Source of the DNA: Celoporthe dispersa
Lineage: Eukaryota > Ascomycota > Sordariomycetes > Diaporthales > Cryphonectriaceae
Assembly: GCA_016584495.1 (NCBI GenBank)
Contig: WAID01000005.1
Coordinates: 1,686,501-1,750,500, forward strand
Length of the DNA: 64,000 bases
Reading direction: 5' to 3'
Below, in pieces: positions 1-10,963 of the stretch (its first letter is position 1; the number at the start of each line of letters is the position of its first letter). Under the pieces are notes generated by a model, which searched no databases, was not told the DNA's origin, and saw nothing but the letters and a program-made list of their open reading frames with translations. The translations under genes and the position numbers were made by a program.

Positions 1-2
1 GT

Positions 3-1595
3 GACTACGGCGACTCGATAGAAGACGAATGGCTGGTCGTCTACATGCTTCGGGAGCTCACAAAACAGTTTCCGAATTTATGGGTGCGAGTCTCTGACAG
101 CGACGGAGAGTTTCTACTGGTCGAGGCTGCCAATGTGCTGCCAAAGTGGTTGAACCCAGAGAATGACGCCAATAGGGCCTGGATACATGGCGGCCAACTA
201 TGGATTATACCTCTCCAACAGTCGGACTCTGGCGTGCCGTCGAAGAAGATGGATCTGCCACAGGCCATCGGCACACTTCAGTCCGAGCCAGGCTCTCTTG
301 TCCACTCGACATTCATCGAAGCAGAAGCATTCTATCGGCTGGAGAAATACCCCGGCCAGATTCAAGAGTCGGTGCATCATGCTGTGGTCACTATCCCAAG
401 ACGGCTGGCATATGTGATCCATGAGCTGCCCGAGTCAATTGCACCCGCTATCGAGGCGTTCTACCTCAGAGACCCTACTTCACTGAAGCCCCTCCTGGTA
501 GCATCTCCCGAACGACTCACGTTTCCGCCCAATGATCTTGTAGACTCGAGCGTTAAATTCACAAAAGTCCTATACGCGCAGTTAAAGTCTCAGCATTTCT
601 CGGCACCTCCGGTCTGGCAGGATATTCTGACCGCCTCTGAGAGGGCGATTGCATCAGGGGCCGATGAGAACGATCAAAAGAAACACTCCAGGCTCGAGCT
701 CGGCATGAAGGTCACCTGCGGGTTCGAGATGCTCGCCTTTGGTGCAGCCAAGAGCAACAAGCGGACGGCCAGAGAGCTTGCGCTCATCCTTGAGGATCTA
801 GCCGAAGACGGAGACTCGGTTCTTCCTTCGGATGTAGACCTCAACTCGTGGCAAGACGCCGCGCGTGACGATGACGATTCCTGGATGGACATCAACTTCG
901 AGGACTTTGAGAAAGAGCTGGATGGCAGAGGCAGCACCTCGGGACGCCAAGGCTTTACGGATGCTAACGCACAAGCTGATCTTCGAAAGATCGTCTCACG
1001 CTTCGAGGCATTTTTGAACGACGACAAGGCGGGAATCGACGGGGCAGAGTTTGATGAGATGGATGAGGACGACGATGGACATGACACGGACTCAGATGAA
1101 GAGAGCGGTAGCGAAGACCGCGACGTCAGCTTTGACGAGGAAGAATTCGCCCGCATGATGCGTGAGATGATGGGTCTGCCGGCAGGGAGCTCGCCGGCGC
1201 CGAACAAGGACAAGGGGAAAATGCCAGCATCAACATCGACAAACGATCTAGAAGAGGACAGTGAGGATGAGGAGATCAGGAAGTTGTCGGAACAGATGGC
1301 GGCAGAGCTGAACGATCACGGAGCCTTGGACTTGGACCCGACGCCCAAGAAACTCAAGGCTCTCAAGGGCAAGGGCAAAGAAAAGGCTACGACGCCACCC
1401 TCGGAGGATGCTGATGCCCAAGATATCGATGGTGAAGAAAGTGGGGATGAGGAGGTGGACATCGACTATAACCTCGCTAAGAATTTGCTCGAGAGCTTCA
1501 AGGGCCAAGCGGGCCTAGTCGGTCCAGTTGGTACGATGCTGGCGGACATGGGAATTCGTCTGCCCCGAGATGAAGACGACGAGGAAAATAAATGA
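3..1595 (+). CDS. ECD: Ecdysoneless/SGT1 family protein (5' partial)
   Basis: The frame is open from the first bases of the window, so the gene starts upstream; the first in-window Met is at 45. The visible 530 codons begin with the family core (IEDEWLVVYMLRELTK, then FLLVEAANVLPKWLNPE and a WIHGG..WIIP stretch). The family is known as human ECD/hSGT1 and fungal SGT1, linked to splicing, transcription of glycolytic genes and cell-cycle control. The C-terminal third is very acidic (several D/E clusters, e.g. around 1060-1140 and 1250-1290) with a repeated DDDSWMDINFEDFE-type motif, as usual in the family, and ends in MLADMGIRLP. It stops with TGA and converges on the next gene 560 bp away. No intron is seen in the visible part. 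Family assignment is by recognition of conserved blocks; the precise role in this fungus is inferred. Confidence 0.88.
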   Translation, partial: DYGDSIEDEWLVVYMLRELTKQFPNLWVRVSDSDGEFLLVEAANVLPKWLNPENDANRAWIHGGQLWIIPLQQSDSGVPSKKMDLPQAIGTLQSEPGSLVHSTFIEAEAFYRLEKYPGQIQESVHHAVVTIPRRLAYVIHELPESIAPAIEAFYLRDPTSLKPLLVASPERLTFPPNDLVDSSVKFTKVLYAQLKSQHFSAPPVWQDILTASERAIASGADENDQKKHSRLELGMKVTCGFEMLAFGAAKSNKRTARELALILEDLAEDGDSVLPSDVDLNSWQDAARDDDDSWMDINFEDFEKELDGRGSTSGRQGFTDANAQADLRKIVSRFEAFLNDDKAGIDGAEFDEMDEDDDGHDTDSDEESGSEDRDVSFDEEEFARMMREMMGLPAGSSPAPNKDKGKMPASTSTNDLEEDSEDEEIRKLSEQMAAELNDHGALDLDPTPKKLKALKGKGKEKATTPPSEDADAQDIDGEESGDEEVDIDYNLAKNLLESFKGQAGLVGPVGTMLADMGIRLPRDEDDEENK

Positions 1596-2154
1596 GACAC
1601 CCTTGACATCTTTCAACCTAAGGGGGGAGATGAAGGGAAGGGGGAAAGAAGAAGAAAAACCCAGGCAGAATAAAACCACAGCAGAGGAGGAGAAGTCCAG
1701 GCGCTGTATGAGTCTGGCTACTTCAATTCCGCTTCCGTCAAATGTGATACACCCAAAGGTTGTCCCTCCTTCGTCCCTAGCCAAGAATACCAAAGAGTTC
1801 TAACCAATTTAATAGCACCGCCACTCAGCACCATTGTCATGTCCAGCTTACCTAGTACGTTCAGCGCCAGCGCGCCTCCCTCGCACCGGCTTGGCCCAGG
1901 AATCAATTGCATAGCTTACCAAAACAAGGTGGCGCAGGTCGAGGCTGGACCGCAGCCGTAAACGATATCGTAGAGACTGACAATGTGAGGAGATGAGCAC
2001 CGGAGAGAACGGGCGGAGCATAAACCGGCTAAGCTGCAGGAGACATTGGCACAAATTTCAACTTAGTCTATTGATCGGATGACATGCTTGGAAATGCTAA
2101 TAAAAGAAGGAAATACATCGGCATGACCTGCCATTCATACATTTTTTTTTTAAT
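1596..2154. other. Convergent intergenic region
   Basis: Space between the 3' ends of the SGT1-like gene and the APH-like gene. It holds a purine-rich stretch just after the SGT1 stop (about 1620-1700) and a T10 run at about 2143-2152 next to the stop of the minus-strand gene. Both are compatible with 3' UTR and polyadenylation sequence. No supported gene. Confidence 0.6.
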
Positions 2155-3600
2155 TCATGAAGCACCACCTCCAACTATGCCACCCGTCTTGGGCCTCTTT
2201 GCTGGCGACATCTCACCGGCCGGCCTCCCATGGCTTCTCTTGGGATGATCCTCTATACGCTCCAGCCGAGCCAGCGCCGTGTTCAATCTCTTCCTTGCCG
2301 CGAATTCCCTGCTCGTGCTATCACTTCGTGGCCGGTAGAATTCCTGCACCACAGCTGCCGTAGCATGAAAGCACTGGTACAACAGCAGACGAACATGAGC
2401 CTCCTCCGGACATTCGACTAGATCCCCATACATGAAAAGGAGGTCAGAGCCGTCGTCATAGTCAGATTCGTAGTCAGACTGCCTTCTTGGGCAGCCGGTG
2501 AAGCCGCGTAGGAAGTCCTTGGAGGGTCTCTCGGTGAAGACCATCGCCACCAGTGGGTCGCCAAAGATGCAGTTGCTCCAGTCGCGCAGTCCTGTCACTC
2601 GTATGCCTGCCGCATGCTCCCGGTCCGGGGGCACTCTGTCCTTGCTGCCGTGATCCGAATCGTCCCAGCTCTTAAGGGGGCGTTGTAGTGCAGGTTCCTG
2701 CTCTATTCTCGCGACGTTTCCAGAGATGACCCTTTCCGCCTCGATGTTCCAGTCGTGAGCAGCGTCGAGAATGACCAGTCTTGGGATTTTGACAGCGTCT
2801 AGGCAGTGGCTTAGTCTTTGGAAGTGCCGTCGTATTGCATGGTACGGGACGGTCACTGCCATATCCTCAGCATCTCGCAGTACCCCCTCGAGCATGACGT
2901 GGAACGCAGCAGCCCAGTTGCCCAGCCCTCTAGAGGTTTCCATGCTCATCCTTACTCGACTTGGCGCCTCAGGTATCGAGCCGAGTACTGAGACTGCCGG
3001 GCCGAATCTGCCAGAAGGTGATTGCAGAAGCGAGATCTGGCGTATTAGTCTCCCGGCCTGGAAGTCGATGTGTCTGCGCTCTGGGATGGTCCAATGTTCG
3101 GGTGAGGATGAGAGTGACAAGCCCTGGAGGCGCGCGAACATATCAGATGTCGAAGCGATTTCCTTTGGTGACTGTGTATAGTCGATAAGAGCAGGGAGAA
3201 AATTTAACAAGTCGACATCCTGCAAGAGTTCGTCGCTAGTAATTTGACCTTTGAGCAGACCTAGCGCCTTGCCCGAAGCCGAACACCCACCACTCTGATC
3301 CAAGTGTCCTCTCCTCACCCGCGCCGAGCCGCTGGAAAGAAGAACACTTCTGATCCATTTGACGATGACGGCCTCTGACTTGATGGTCCACCGCTCTGAC
3401 CTGAGCAGCCTCACCATGGGTGGTGGAGCTAGGACCAACACCAACATATCGTGCATGCCCAAAGCATCGTCTGCCGATGGGGTGCTCGTAGGTTCACGTA
3501 TCCTGTGCGGGCGTGGAGGCGCAGGTAAGCGTACAATGCGGAACGCATCTGACTTGAAGTGAGGCCAGACTGCGTTTAATAACGCCTGCACGGAAGCCAT
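2155..3600 (-). CDS. Aminoglycoside-phosphotransferase-like (APH fold) protein, catalytic motifs degenerate
   Basis: Intronless, 481 residues from the ATG at 3600. The chosen start gives MASVQALLNAVWPHF, resembling the N-terminus of fungal APH-family proteins. The N-lobe has a block MLVLVLAPPP..LLRSERWTIKSEAVIVKWI, like the family's LVLKVAPPP..LLR.E...L..E segment. The C-lobe has RLVILDAAHDWN, where the family has an H-G-D-x-H-x-x-N loop, and GLRDWSNCIFGDPL, matching the family's G-hydrophobic-DW..A..GDP. The HGD catalytic loop is therefore not canonical, so kinase activity is doubtful. The tail (KRPKTGG region) is basic and low complexity. The same frame stays open upstream to 4287 (229 extra codons of Ser/Pro-rich sequence); that could be an N-terminal extension or chance. 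Family call is by remembered motifs, moderate confidence. Confidence 0.55.
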   Translation of the reverse strand: MASVQALLNAVWPHFKSDAFRIVRLPAPPRPHRIREPTSTPSADDALGMHDMLVLVLAPPPMVRLLRSERWTIKSEAVIVKWIRSVLLSSGSARVRRGHLDQSGGCSASGKALGLLKGQITSDELLQDVDLLNFLPALIDYTQSPKEIASTSDMFARLQGLSLSSSPEHWTIPERRHIDFQAGRLIRQISLLQSPSGRFGPAVSVLGSIPEAPSRVRMSMETSRGLGNWAAAFHVMLEGVLRDAEDMAVTVPYHAIRRHFQRLSHCLDAVKIPRLVILDAAHDWNIEAERVISGNVARIEQEPALQRPLKSWDDSDHGSKDRVPPDREHAAGIRVTGLRDWSNCIFGDPLVAMVFTERPSKDFLRGFTGCPRRQSDYESDYDDGSDLLFMYGDLVECPEEAHVRLLLYQCFHATAAVVQEFYRPRSDSTSREFAARKRLNTALARLERIEDHPKRSHGRPAGEMSPAKRPKTGGIVGGGAS

Positions 3601-6351
3601 ATCGAAGGGTGACCCGGCACTAGTAGTCTTGGAGGCCAGAGTGTGTAAGCCGGCTTGTCCTATCGCGGGCTCGGTTCCGCTACTGTCACCGCCAGCGGCT
3701 GCAGAGGAAGGGCTGTCATGTCGGACTGGCGGTGCTTGAGGAACCGAGCTTGTGTAGCTGTACTGTGTGAGACCTAGAGGACGCGCGAGCTCGCTGCTGG
3801 CGAATAACTCGCGGCATTCGCCGGTTGACGGCGTTCCCAGCGGGCCGGCCTTCGAATCACTCGACTGGGCGCTCGTTACAGGTGAGACACAGAAAGCCAA
3901 AGGAGAAGGCGAGGGAGGAGAGACAGCAAGGAGGGTTGTTGATGTTTTTTGCGCTGAGCCCCCGCCAGCCTCTTCCCAGGCTTGTAGCCCAGGCACGGCA
4001 GACGTGTTTATGTACTTGTTGCTGCACCTTGTTCTCTTTATGCTCGTGACAACACTGTCATTGTCATCGGGCCCGCCCAGAGTTGACAAAAGCATCTGGC
4101 CATCCATCGATACATCTCGCATAGCAAGCCAGAGATGTAGACGATAGATACTGTCTCGGGTCACCTCTAGTTGGTAGGTGAAAGCGAGAAAATGGGCGCG
4201 ATCTGTCTGAGCGTGGATAAGAGAGTGGCTTGCGGTCACTAGATAGCCGAGTCTAGGCAGAGTATGAGAACAGGACTGCCGAGTCAAAGTGGACAGTGAC
4301 CAGAGATTTCAGAAGCAGACTTACAATGCAAGCAGAGTCAGAAGGACTGCTTGGTGTGACGTCTGAGGTACGGTGAGACTCTGTCTAGAGCGATGTTGTT
4401 CCGGGTGGGGTGGTTGCGTTACGCGGACCAGGATGACGGACGGAGGCTCTGTAGGACAGCTCTCCTAGCTCCTGAAATTGAGACTCAACAGTCTTTTGAA
4501 GATGTGTGGAGGTTGGCAGCTAGAGCCAGGCTCAATATATATGAGATGTCCAGGAATAGAGCCTCGACATGGCCACTATGGAGAGAGAGGGAAGGCCGGG
4601 GGAGGGCGGCGAGCTGAGGCATCGCATCGATATTCTTAGTCTGCTGACACATGACGTGTTTCCTCAAGCGAAAGGAAGGTTTCGACCGGGAAAAGGCCGC
4701 TTGTGTATGCCCGTCTTTGAGGTACTGAGCTGGTTCACGAGATGATGAGGGCTTAGGCCCACTGAGATGTCAGAAGCAACACTCAAACGACGTGTTTGGG
4801 TTAGGAACGACTACCAGGCAAGATCGGCACGCCGTCCCCGTTCCCTGTCATGTTGGTCTCTCGAGGATGTAATCGGGGACCAGGCGAAGCGTGAACCCCG
4901 ACAGCCTGGCATTCATAAGACGCATAGAGGAAGCCGATAGTTATGACGCGTGCCTTCAGCTCAGCATACAGTCGGCGACCTTCTTCTGCTAGGCTGTCGT
5001 GGTACACATCCTGGAAAGTGTCGCCGAAGTCCATCACTGTGCCTGGAGTGCGTTGAGCGGGTGCTCCGGCCTAGTACTGTCGTGAGACTGGAGGAGCTAT
5101 GCTGTCGAGCGAACACCTGCGGCCTATGCTGCCCTGAGCACAAGCTGGCCCTAATGCGGTGTGGCCTGGATGCGATTGTCCTCGGCCCCCTTTGCAACAC
5201 AGAAGTTGATCCAACCAAGGGCGAGAGGGCAAGGCGTGGCTCTCCGACGACAATCTGAGCCTATTCGCTTACACTCAATCGACCGCTTTGGTTGCAATTG
5301 GATGCTGAGAAGCGAACTCGCATTGAGTAGACAGCGGACGTCTCCTGGCTGACGGCCCAGTTCAGCCTCTGCGAGCGAGACGACAGATGTACGAGTGTCG
5401 GTATAGGCAGAGAAAGCGGTGTGTTTAGAACCTCAATTCACGTCGTCTGGACACACTAATTCTTGTCCATCCAGTCCACATGGCACGCGATAGTGCTCCG
5501 AAAGGGCCAAGCGGAATCATCGGCGGCACCTCAGACAAGGCGGAGGAGCAAGGCAGCTCGCAGCCGTGGAGCTCACTGATCTCACGTGACTCATCCTCAT
5601 CGCTTCGTCGCCGTGATTCTGGCTAAGTTCGTAAGCAATACGGGAGACACAGGCGAGTCGATTAGTCGGAGCTGGTGGAAGACGAGTCAGATGATAGAGG
5701 CTTTGCGGCCTCTTTGTGGCTCGATGTACGAACCAGATCCAAGTAGCGTCGTGATTGGGTCGCAGCAAATGCGCAAGCGAGCCTGCCTCTTCTCCGTTTC
5801 CCATAATAGAACCCTCAGCGATTGGTGGCTCACGCAATGATTCTCAAGCCCACTCAACGTACGTTTATCAGCCACGCGGTCCGCCACAAAGCTTAGTTGC
5901 CTGTCTGAGGATCGTTTTTTTCCCTTTCTTTCCTTTTTCTCACGTGTCTTTTGGTGTTGCACGCGTGTTCATCAATGGCTGTGAAGGAAGCCCCAAAAGC
6001 TTCCATTGGCTGTAATTTGGGCACCTTGACGCCAAAGCGTGGTTGAAGTGCCCTAACGGTGGCCATCCTCAGTGTCTCTCGTCAATTTTGTCGCGATGTG
6101 GCCTAGTGTGACGCCTCCGGAACCGCCCCTGGAAAGAATGCTTGGCCCTTTGTGAGAATGCTGCTTGATCCCGCGTCTTCACGTGAGCCGACGCTTGCTT
6201 GCATACTCAAGACACGAACTGCTGAGGGCCAACGTAGATACAGCGATGCAAACCCGATTTGCATGAGTCGTCCGTCCGCTGGAGGATTTGACAGCTGCAA
6301 GTTCCCTTTATTTTCCCATTCTTCTTCGCGGCATGGCGATCCTTTTGCTAT
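3601..6351. other. Gene-poor region upstream of APH-like gene and downstream of TAN1
   Basis: About 2.7 kb. 3601-4287 is open in frame with the APH-like gene on the minus strand (possible N-terminal extension). The rest shows only short unconvincing ORFs. A pyrimidine tract lies at about 5908-5940, followed by a CACGTG palindrome at about 5940. Nothing else is recognised. Confidence 0.5.
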
Positions 6352-7636
6352 TCATGGCTCGGCGACCACAGTGTCCTCAACCTTGGTTGCAGATTTGCTG
6401 CCGTTACTCCCAGCATCGCCACTCGCGCCCTTGTTGCCAGAGTTGGCTTGTTTATAGAGTTCCGTTAAATTATATCTCTTCAGCCCCTCCCAGTCGCCAG
6501 GGACGACACTGATCCCGCAGACCGTCTGCGTGTCATTTGTCAACAAAACGCTCGGTTTGGATAACGGGTCAAGACTCTCACCTGATAGACATCCAACAAT
6601 ATGACCTTGTCTGGAGCTCCAAGGTTGACCTTGTGCAGTGGATCGACCATATTGGCAATCTGTTTGATGACGTCGTCTCTCTTCAGAGTGTTGTGGTTGC
6701 GAATAGAAGGACGGATGGCGTACTATGAAAGATGATTAGAAGACGTTAATGGATAACAGCGAGCCTGAGCTTACCATAGCTGGCTGCGTTTCTCCATTTG
6801 TGGTCTCTATGTTCCCTGCCTGGCCATCCTTCTCAGCAGCATCGGCGCCCGTGCTTGTGTCTTTCGGCTTGAGCTTGAAGTGTGTAGCAAGGGCCTTTCT
6901 GGCGCCCTCCTCGAGCCCGCTCTCGGTGGCCTTCGTGATGATGGTCACGGGTGTCAGCCGGTTCAGATAGCGGGCCCGAGCGCTTCCGTGGCCGACAGTG
7001 AGGGCATCCTGGCATATGCGCCGCGAGAATTCGACTGGCTCTACTGGTGCCTTGCATCGCATGAACAACAGACACTCCTGGTTGATCCGGACCTCGGTAA
7101 AGACACGATCCGAGGCTCCTTTGCTCTTGTCCTTCAGGGAGCTGACCTCTTTCTCGATGATGGATTCGATGTCTCCCTCGTCCTCGTCGGGACCATCGGC
7201 AAGCCCCCGCTCGGACTTGATCCCATACATCTTCTCGGCATACTATGACAGTCAGCTCGTGCTCGTATCCTGTATGCTGGCTTGAACAAACCTCATCGAA
7301 AAGAACCTCCATCTCTCTAGCAGCCTTGCCCTTCATGTGCAGGGGGCAGGTCACCCAGATGCCCATCTCGCCAGGCTCGATGGTGTGAGCCTTTGGCCGA
7401 TCTGACCCATCACTCCTCGGGACCTTCCATTTGCCGCTGTTGCCCTTCTGTAGTCTTGATCAGCACTGTCCTATCGCTACATTACACGGGCATGGCGTAT
7501 CTCGGGGGAGACGATGATGCGTCGATCAATGGCCCCGCTCCAAAGCCTTGCCTTTGGGCAGCCCTACCTTCTTCTTTCTGAATGAGCCATCGCCCTCTGT
7601 GCCAGGAGCGGCATTCCGTTTACCAGATTCAGCCAT
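6352..7636 (-). CDS. TAN1: THUMP-domain tRNA acetylation adaptor TAN1
   Basis: Five exons, all joined in phase 0: 7568-7636, 7292-7447, 6775-7242, 6582-6722, 6352-6525 (335 residues). Introns of 48-120 bp have GT donors (GTAGGG, GTTTGT, GTAAGC, GTGAGA) and ACAG/ATAG/GCAG acceptors. The protein starts MAESGKRN, then a basic patch, then GIWVTC, AEKMYGIK, CLLFMRCKAPVEP, RYLNRLTPVTIITKATE, YAIRPSIRNHNTLKRDDVI, and ends with the signature GISVVPGDW..LKRYNLTELY. These are the THUMP-domain blocks of Tan1 (human THUMPD1). Tan1 partners the Kre33/NAT10 acetyltransferase to make N4-acetylcytidine at position 12 of tRNA-Leu and tRNA-Ser. The C-terminal tail is Gly/Ser/Lys-rich and variable. No frame break. 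High confidence on family and exon structure. Confidence 0.93.
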
Positions 7637-8429
7637 TGTGTCGAGTCCAGGTGTTCTGGTAAACGTTTTCAAAGTTCTGCGTGAGAGGAGGGAAGGTACA
7701 AGCGCACGTTATGCACGTTAATTTTTGACCGTCAATCCCTGCAATCCACGCCGGGCCGTCACGTGGACCCTCTCGCCTCAACACCCATTCATACGAGGCA
7801 AGGAACGGGCCGGAACCATCGCATATGAAAGTCAAAGAGGTAAATCAAGAGAGGGGAAAAAAACGAAGGGGAAAAACGGTAGGCATAAATTGGCTACGAT
7901 GGAAGATTATTTTCCCCTTCTCTCTTCATTTTATTCTTTTCTCTAACCATGAAGTCATCCTTAATGCCAGATTTCAGACAAGACAGTCTGGGCTTGAGCT
8001 TTGCAGACAACCCCCTCTTCCTCCCTTTTTTCTTTCTATTCTTTTTTCTCTTCCTCCTCTTTCTGGTTTCTTTTCCGTCTTTTTTTCCTTCAATTTTTCT
8101 TAAAATAGGAAATCTTTTGGAGATACCAGCTCATTGATAATCGTCTCACGTTCCTCAGAGGAGAGGGGTGACGTGGTAAATTCTAGGAAATGCGTTAGGC
8201 TTGTGCAGATAATGAAATCATTCTCTAGTGAAACATGTAATAGTAGTCTGTATTAGATATCACGCCCTTTCTCAATTACTCGATTTATCTCGCAAATCTT
8301 TCCTATGGCTTTGGCATAAAAGCTTGTCCTCCTGACGAGACTACCCGTTTTTCAACGAAGCAAACACATGCAGGCAGGTGGTAGTGACACCATCCCACAA
8401 TGCTTCCTCCTCTCTCCGCTGCCTTCGCG
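7637..8429. other. Intergenic region between TAN1 start and PDC pseudogene
   Basis: Contains a purine-rich segment at about 7830-7890 and a long C/T-rich tract at about 8005-8100 (CTTTTTTC-type), then AT-richer DNA. It probably includes the TAN1 promoter. No coding sequence recognised. Confidence 0.5.
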
Positions 8430-9990
8430 TTATTTTTTCGCAGCCGCTTCAGTGATCAGTTTCAACGGCCCGAGCGCGTTTATTTTCGGCATATATGACT
8501 CAACTCACTGTAAGCCGGTCGCCTCTCGAAAGTTCTTGTCACCCAGCATCGCCTCTAATTCCGCCTTTGTCCTCGCTATAAACGTCCTCGTCTCTCCCTC
8601 CTGTGCACCGAATACGACCGGCAGATCCCTGAACCTCCAGGCCGCAGTATCGTTGTACGCCTCCTCCGCTCCGTGGATGAACCTCTCGATTGTGTATTCC
8701 TCGTTGCAAATCACAAACAGGGTTGTCCTCTCCGCACGCGTGCCCCTCGTCGCGAGCGCCGCGCCCTGACACGCACGCGCAGACCACCATATTGGGCCCC
8801 AAAGGTGCTGCTTCAGCGCGAGCACGCCCTGGGAAAACCCAGTCTCCCAGATCCCCAAGTTAGCGGTGCCCGTGTCGGTCACGACGATATCATCCTCGCG
8901 GAGGTGTCCGCTTATACGAGGCAAGAGCTGAACCCTGCTGTAGTGAGGTCGCTCTGTGAGGTTTCTTTTCAGTTATTGCGCTGGGAAAGTAAACAAAGTT
9001 CCACATCAATAAATATTGATCTTCTTATCTCAAGACCGCCGATGGATAGCACAAGGTCTGCACCCTCCACGGCCTTTGCAACGCTGGGATGCGAGCCATT
9101 TCCCGCATACACACCTCTATAGTGCGAGCCTGCTCGTTCACAGTGCCCTTGCCCATTGGCACGACAAAAGTCGGGAAATCAGTCTCCTCGAGGATGCTGT
9201 TGACCTCATCCAAGCAACGGTGACGGATGGTGCAGGCGTCGACTAGTAAGACTGGGTTCTCGGCAGCATAGAGATACTTGGCGATCACATCCACCACATA
9301 GTCCTCCTTCTTCGGATCGTTCGCTGGCTCTGACATATCAAGTGGCGTATTTGGCCCCGCTTCCTCGATCTCCTCTGAGGTCATGTCTGAAGGCAGCATG
9401 ATGTGCACAGGCCTGCTGCGGACCCAGCATCCGCAGAGGGCGTGATCGATCTCATCCGCGAATTCGCTGGGTGGTCGGTTGAGCTTGGCGACATAGCATG
9501 AATCCTGGGCGGACATGTCCTTGAAAACGTTGAAGCCTCCGTTGCCCAGGGTATGATGGAGCAAGAGGCCATTTCTTTCGGATGTAGTGGACGGCATCCC
9601 ACGGTATGAATAAAGGGAACTTACTCGGCATACACTCCGGCGATGCCGTTGAGGGTGCTGAGTTCTCCAATAGCAAATGCCGTGACTAGGGCAGAGATGC
9701 CCTTCACTCAAGCGTAGCCATCCGCGGTATATGCTTGAAGAAACTTGTTATCAGCTGTGATGATAGATTGTGAGAAGGTAAAAAGGCATCTATCTGGTGA
9801 ATCTCGTACTGACTAGCATTGAGCTCATGAATGTTATCGATCCATCTAAGACCGGCCTTTTGGGACATAGTCGAGGGAAACCAGATTGTAGTCTCCAGGC
9901 AGGCCATGGGCAGACCTCATACCAACCTCATAAAGCCTCCTGAAGAGATATTCGGCAACATCGACGGGTGCCTCGAGCTCTTTTCAAGCC
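8430..9990 (-). pseudogene. PDC: Pyruvate decarboxylase pseudogene (TPP-dependent)
   Basis: Fragments of a pyruvate/alpha-keto decarboxylase can be followed in order on the minus strand. At about 9975-9860 there is VAEYLFRRLYEVGMRSAHGLPGD and GLRWIDNIHELNA. At 9735-9620 there is TADGYA, KGISALVTAFAIGELSTLNGIAGVYAE. At 9580-9160 there is LLLHHTLGNGGFNVFKDMSAQ through VLLVDACTIRHRCLDEV to MGKGTVNEQ. At 8920-8505 there is PRISGHLREDDIVVTDTGTANLGIWET and ICNEEYTIERFIHG. A tail LKLITEAAAKK stops at 8430-8432. Damage: in-frame stops at 9708-9710 (TGA where Arg is expected) and 9621-9623 (TAA where Tyr is expected); frame breaks near 9865, 9593 and 9135; a deletion joint near 8710-8720 removing the GDGS...N TPP/Mg-binding segment; and another near 8930 removing most of the central domain. 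It cannot make an active enzyme. Its 5' end is uncertain. Confidence 0.88.
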
Positions 9991-10963
9991 TGAAGTTGGT
10001 AGAACCCATCGTGGCTATAATGATTTCTCGTGTTGATGTAGTAGACAGATAGCGAAACGAGCAGCCGTAGTATGTGCAACAACAATGTCGACAGTCCGAG
10101 ACGATCGAAAGGAGGAATCACAGACGGTACCTAGAGCTCACAATACAGACGCCAACCTAGTTGAAACGTCAACGTTGAGTGTGGTGTTCGGATTATGGGC
10201 CGTTTTCTGTGCTTTCAAAATGACTTCATCCACACGCTCAGAACAAAGGATAAGGTCTCACTTAAGACCCCTTATACACCGAAACTGTGAGTGGTCTCAC
10301 CGCTCAGGAAAGGCTGGGCCATGGCGAGCTATCGGCTAGAAGCGGCGGCCAGAGGAGGCCTCCTGGGCAATAGCATTCTAGATCTTGGACCCAACACCGG
10401 CGGTAGCATGCATGTCAAGCCATACCAGCGGACCGCCTAAAAAGGAGGTCACCAAACACTTGGACAACTCTTCTCGAATAAGCGGATTCCCCCTCCCTCC
10501 ATTGTCTTTTGGTATAGCTGGAAATGGCGAGCGCGATCGAATAGTCGTGAGGCCGGCCGACGCGGAGGGAGAGAGTATTGCGATCAGTGATGTATTTAAG
10601 CCGTGAGCGTGGTGGGTTCAGAGCCCCGAAAGTTGGCGAACAAGACTTACTTTTTCGCCAGCACATCGAGTTTCATCAGCCTTGTCGCCAAATCTGTCTC
10701 TGTGGACATGGAATCAAGGTAGTTAGTATCTTCAACACCCAAGTTGATCAGAGTTGCCAGCCGCTAGAGCTCGTTGCTTCAAGAGTTGGGTTAATTCTTC
10801 CACACAGGCTGTAGAAATCTGTAAATGAGCAGTGATGCTTTTCCCCATGTGCCGTAACCTTCTCACAAACGCCTTGAAAATGATGCCGATTGTCGACTTG
10901 TCGACTTGTCGCTAGAGATTGCCCATGCGCGCTTCTGGAATGCCTAAGATAGAGGTGTGTAAC
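9991..10963. other. Gene-free stretch next to the PDC pseudogene
   Basis: No supported gene. A minus-strand run at about 10640-10850 reads as plausible but short, broken coding sequence (an E/L/Q/K-rich helical-looking segment crossing a frame change). It might be another decayed gene, but I do not recognise it. A small direct repeat of TCGACTTG occurs at about 10895-10913. Confidence 0.35.

Noticed and set aside
674..1213. Minus-strand ORF of 179 codons, Ser-rich
   Set aside because: Antisense shadow of the acidic SGT1 coding sequence; its Ser-richness is the complement of GAN/GAY codons.
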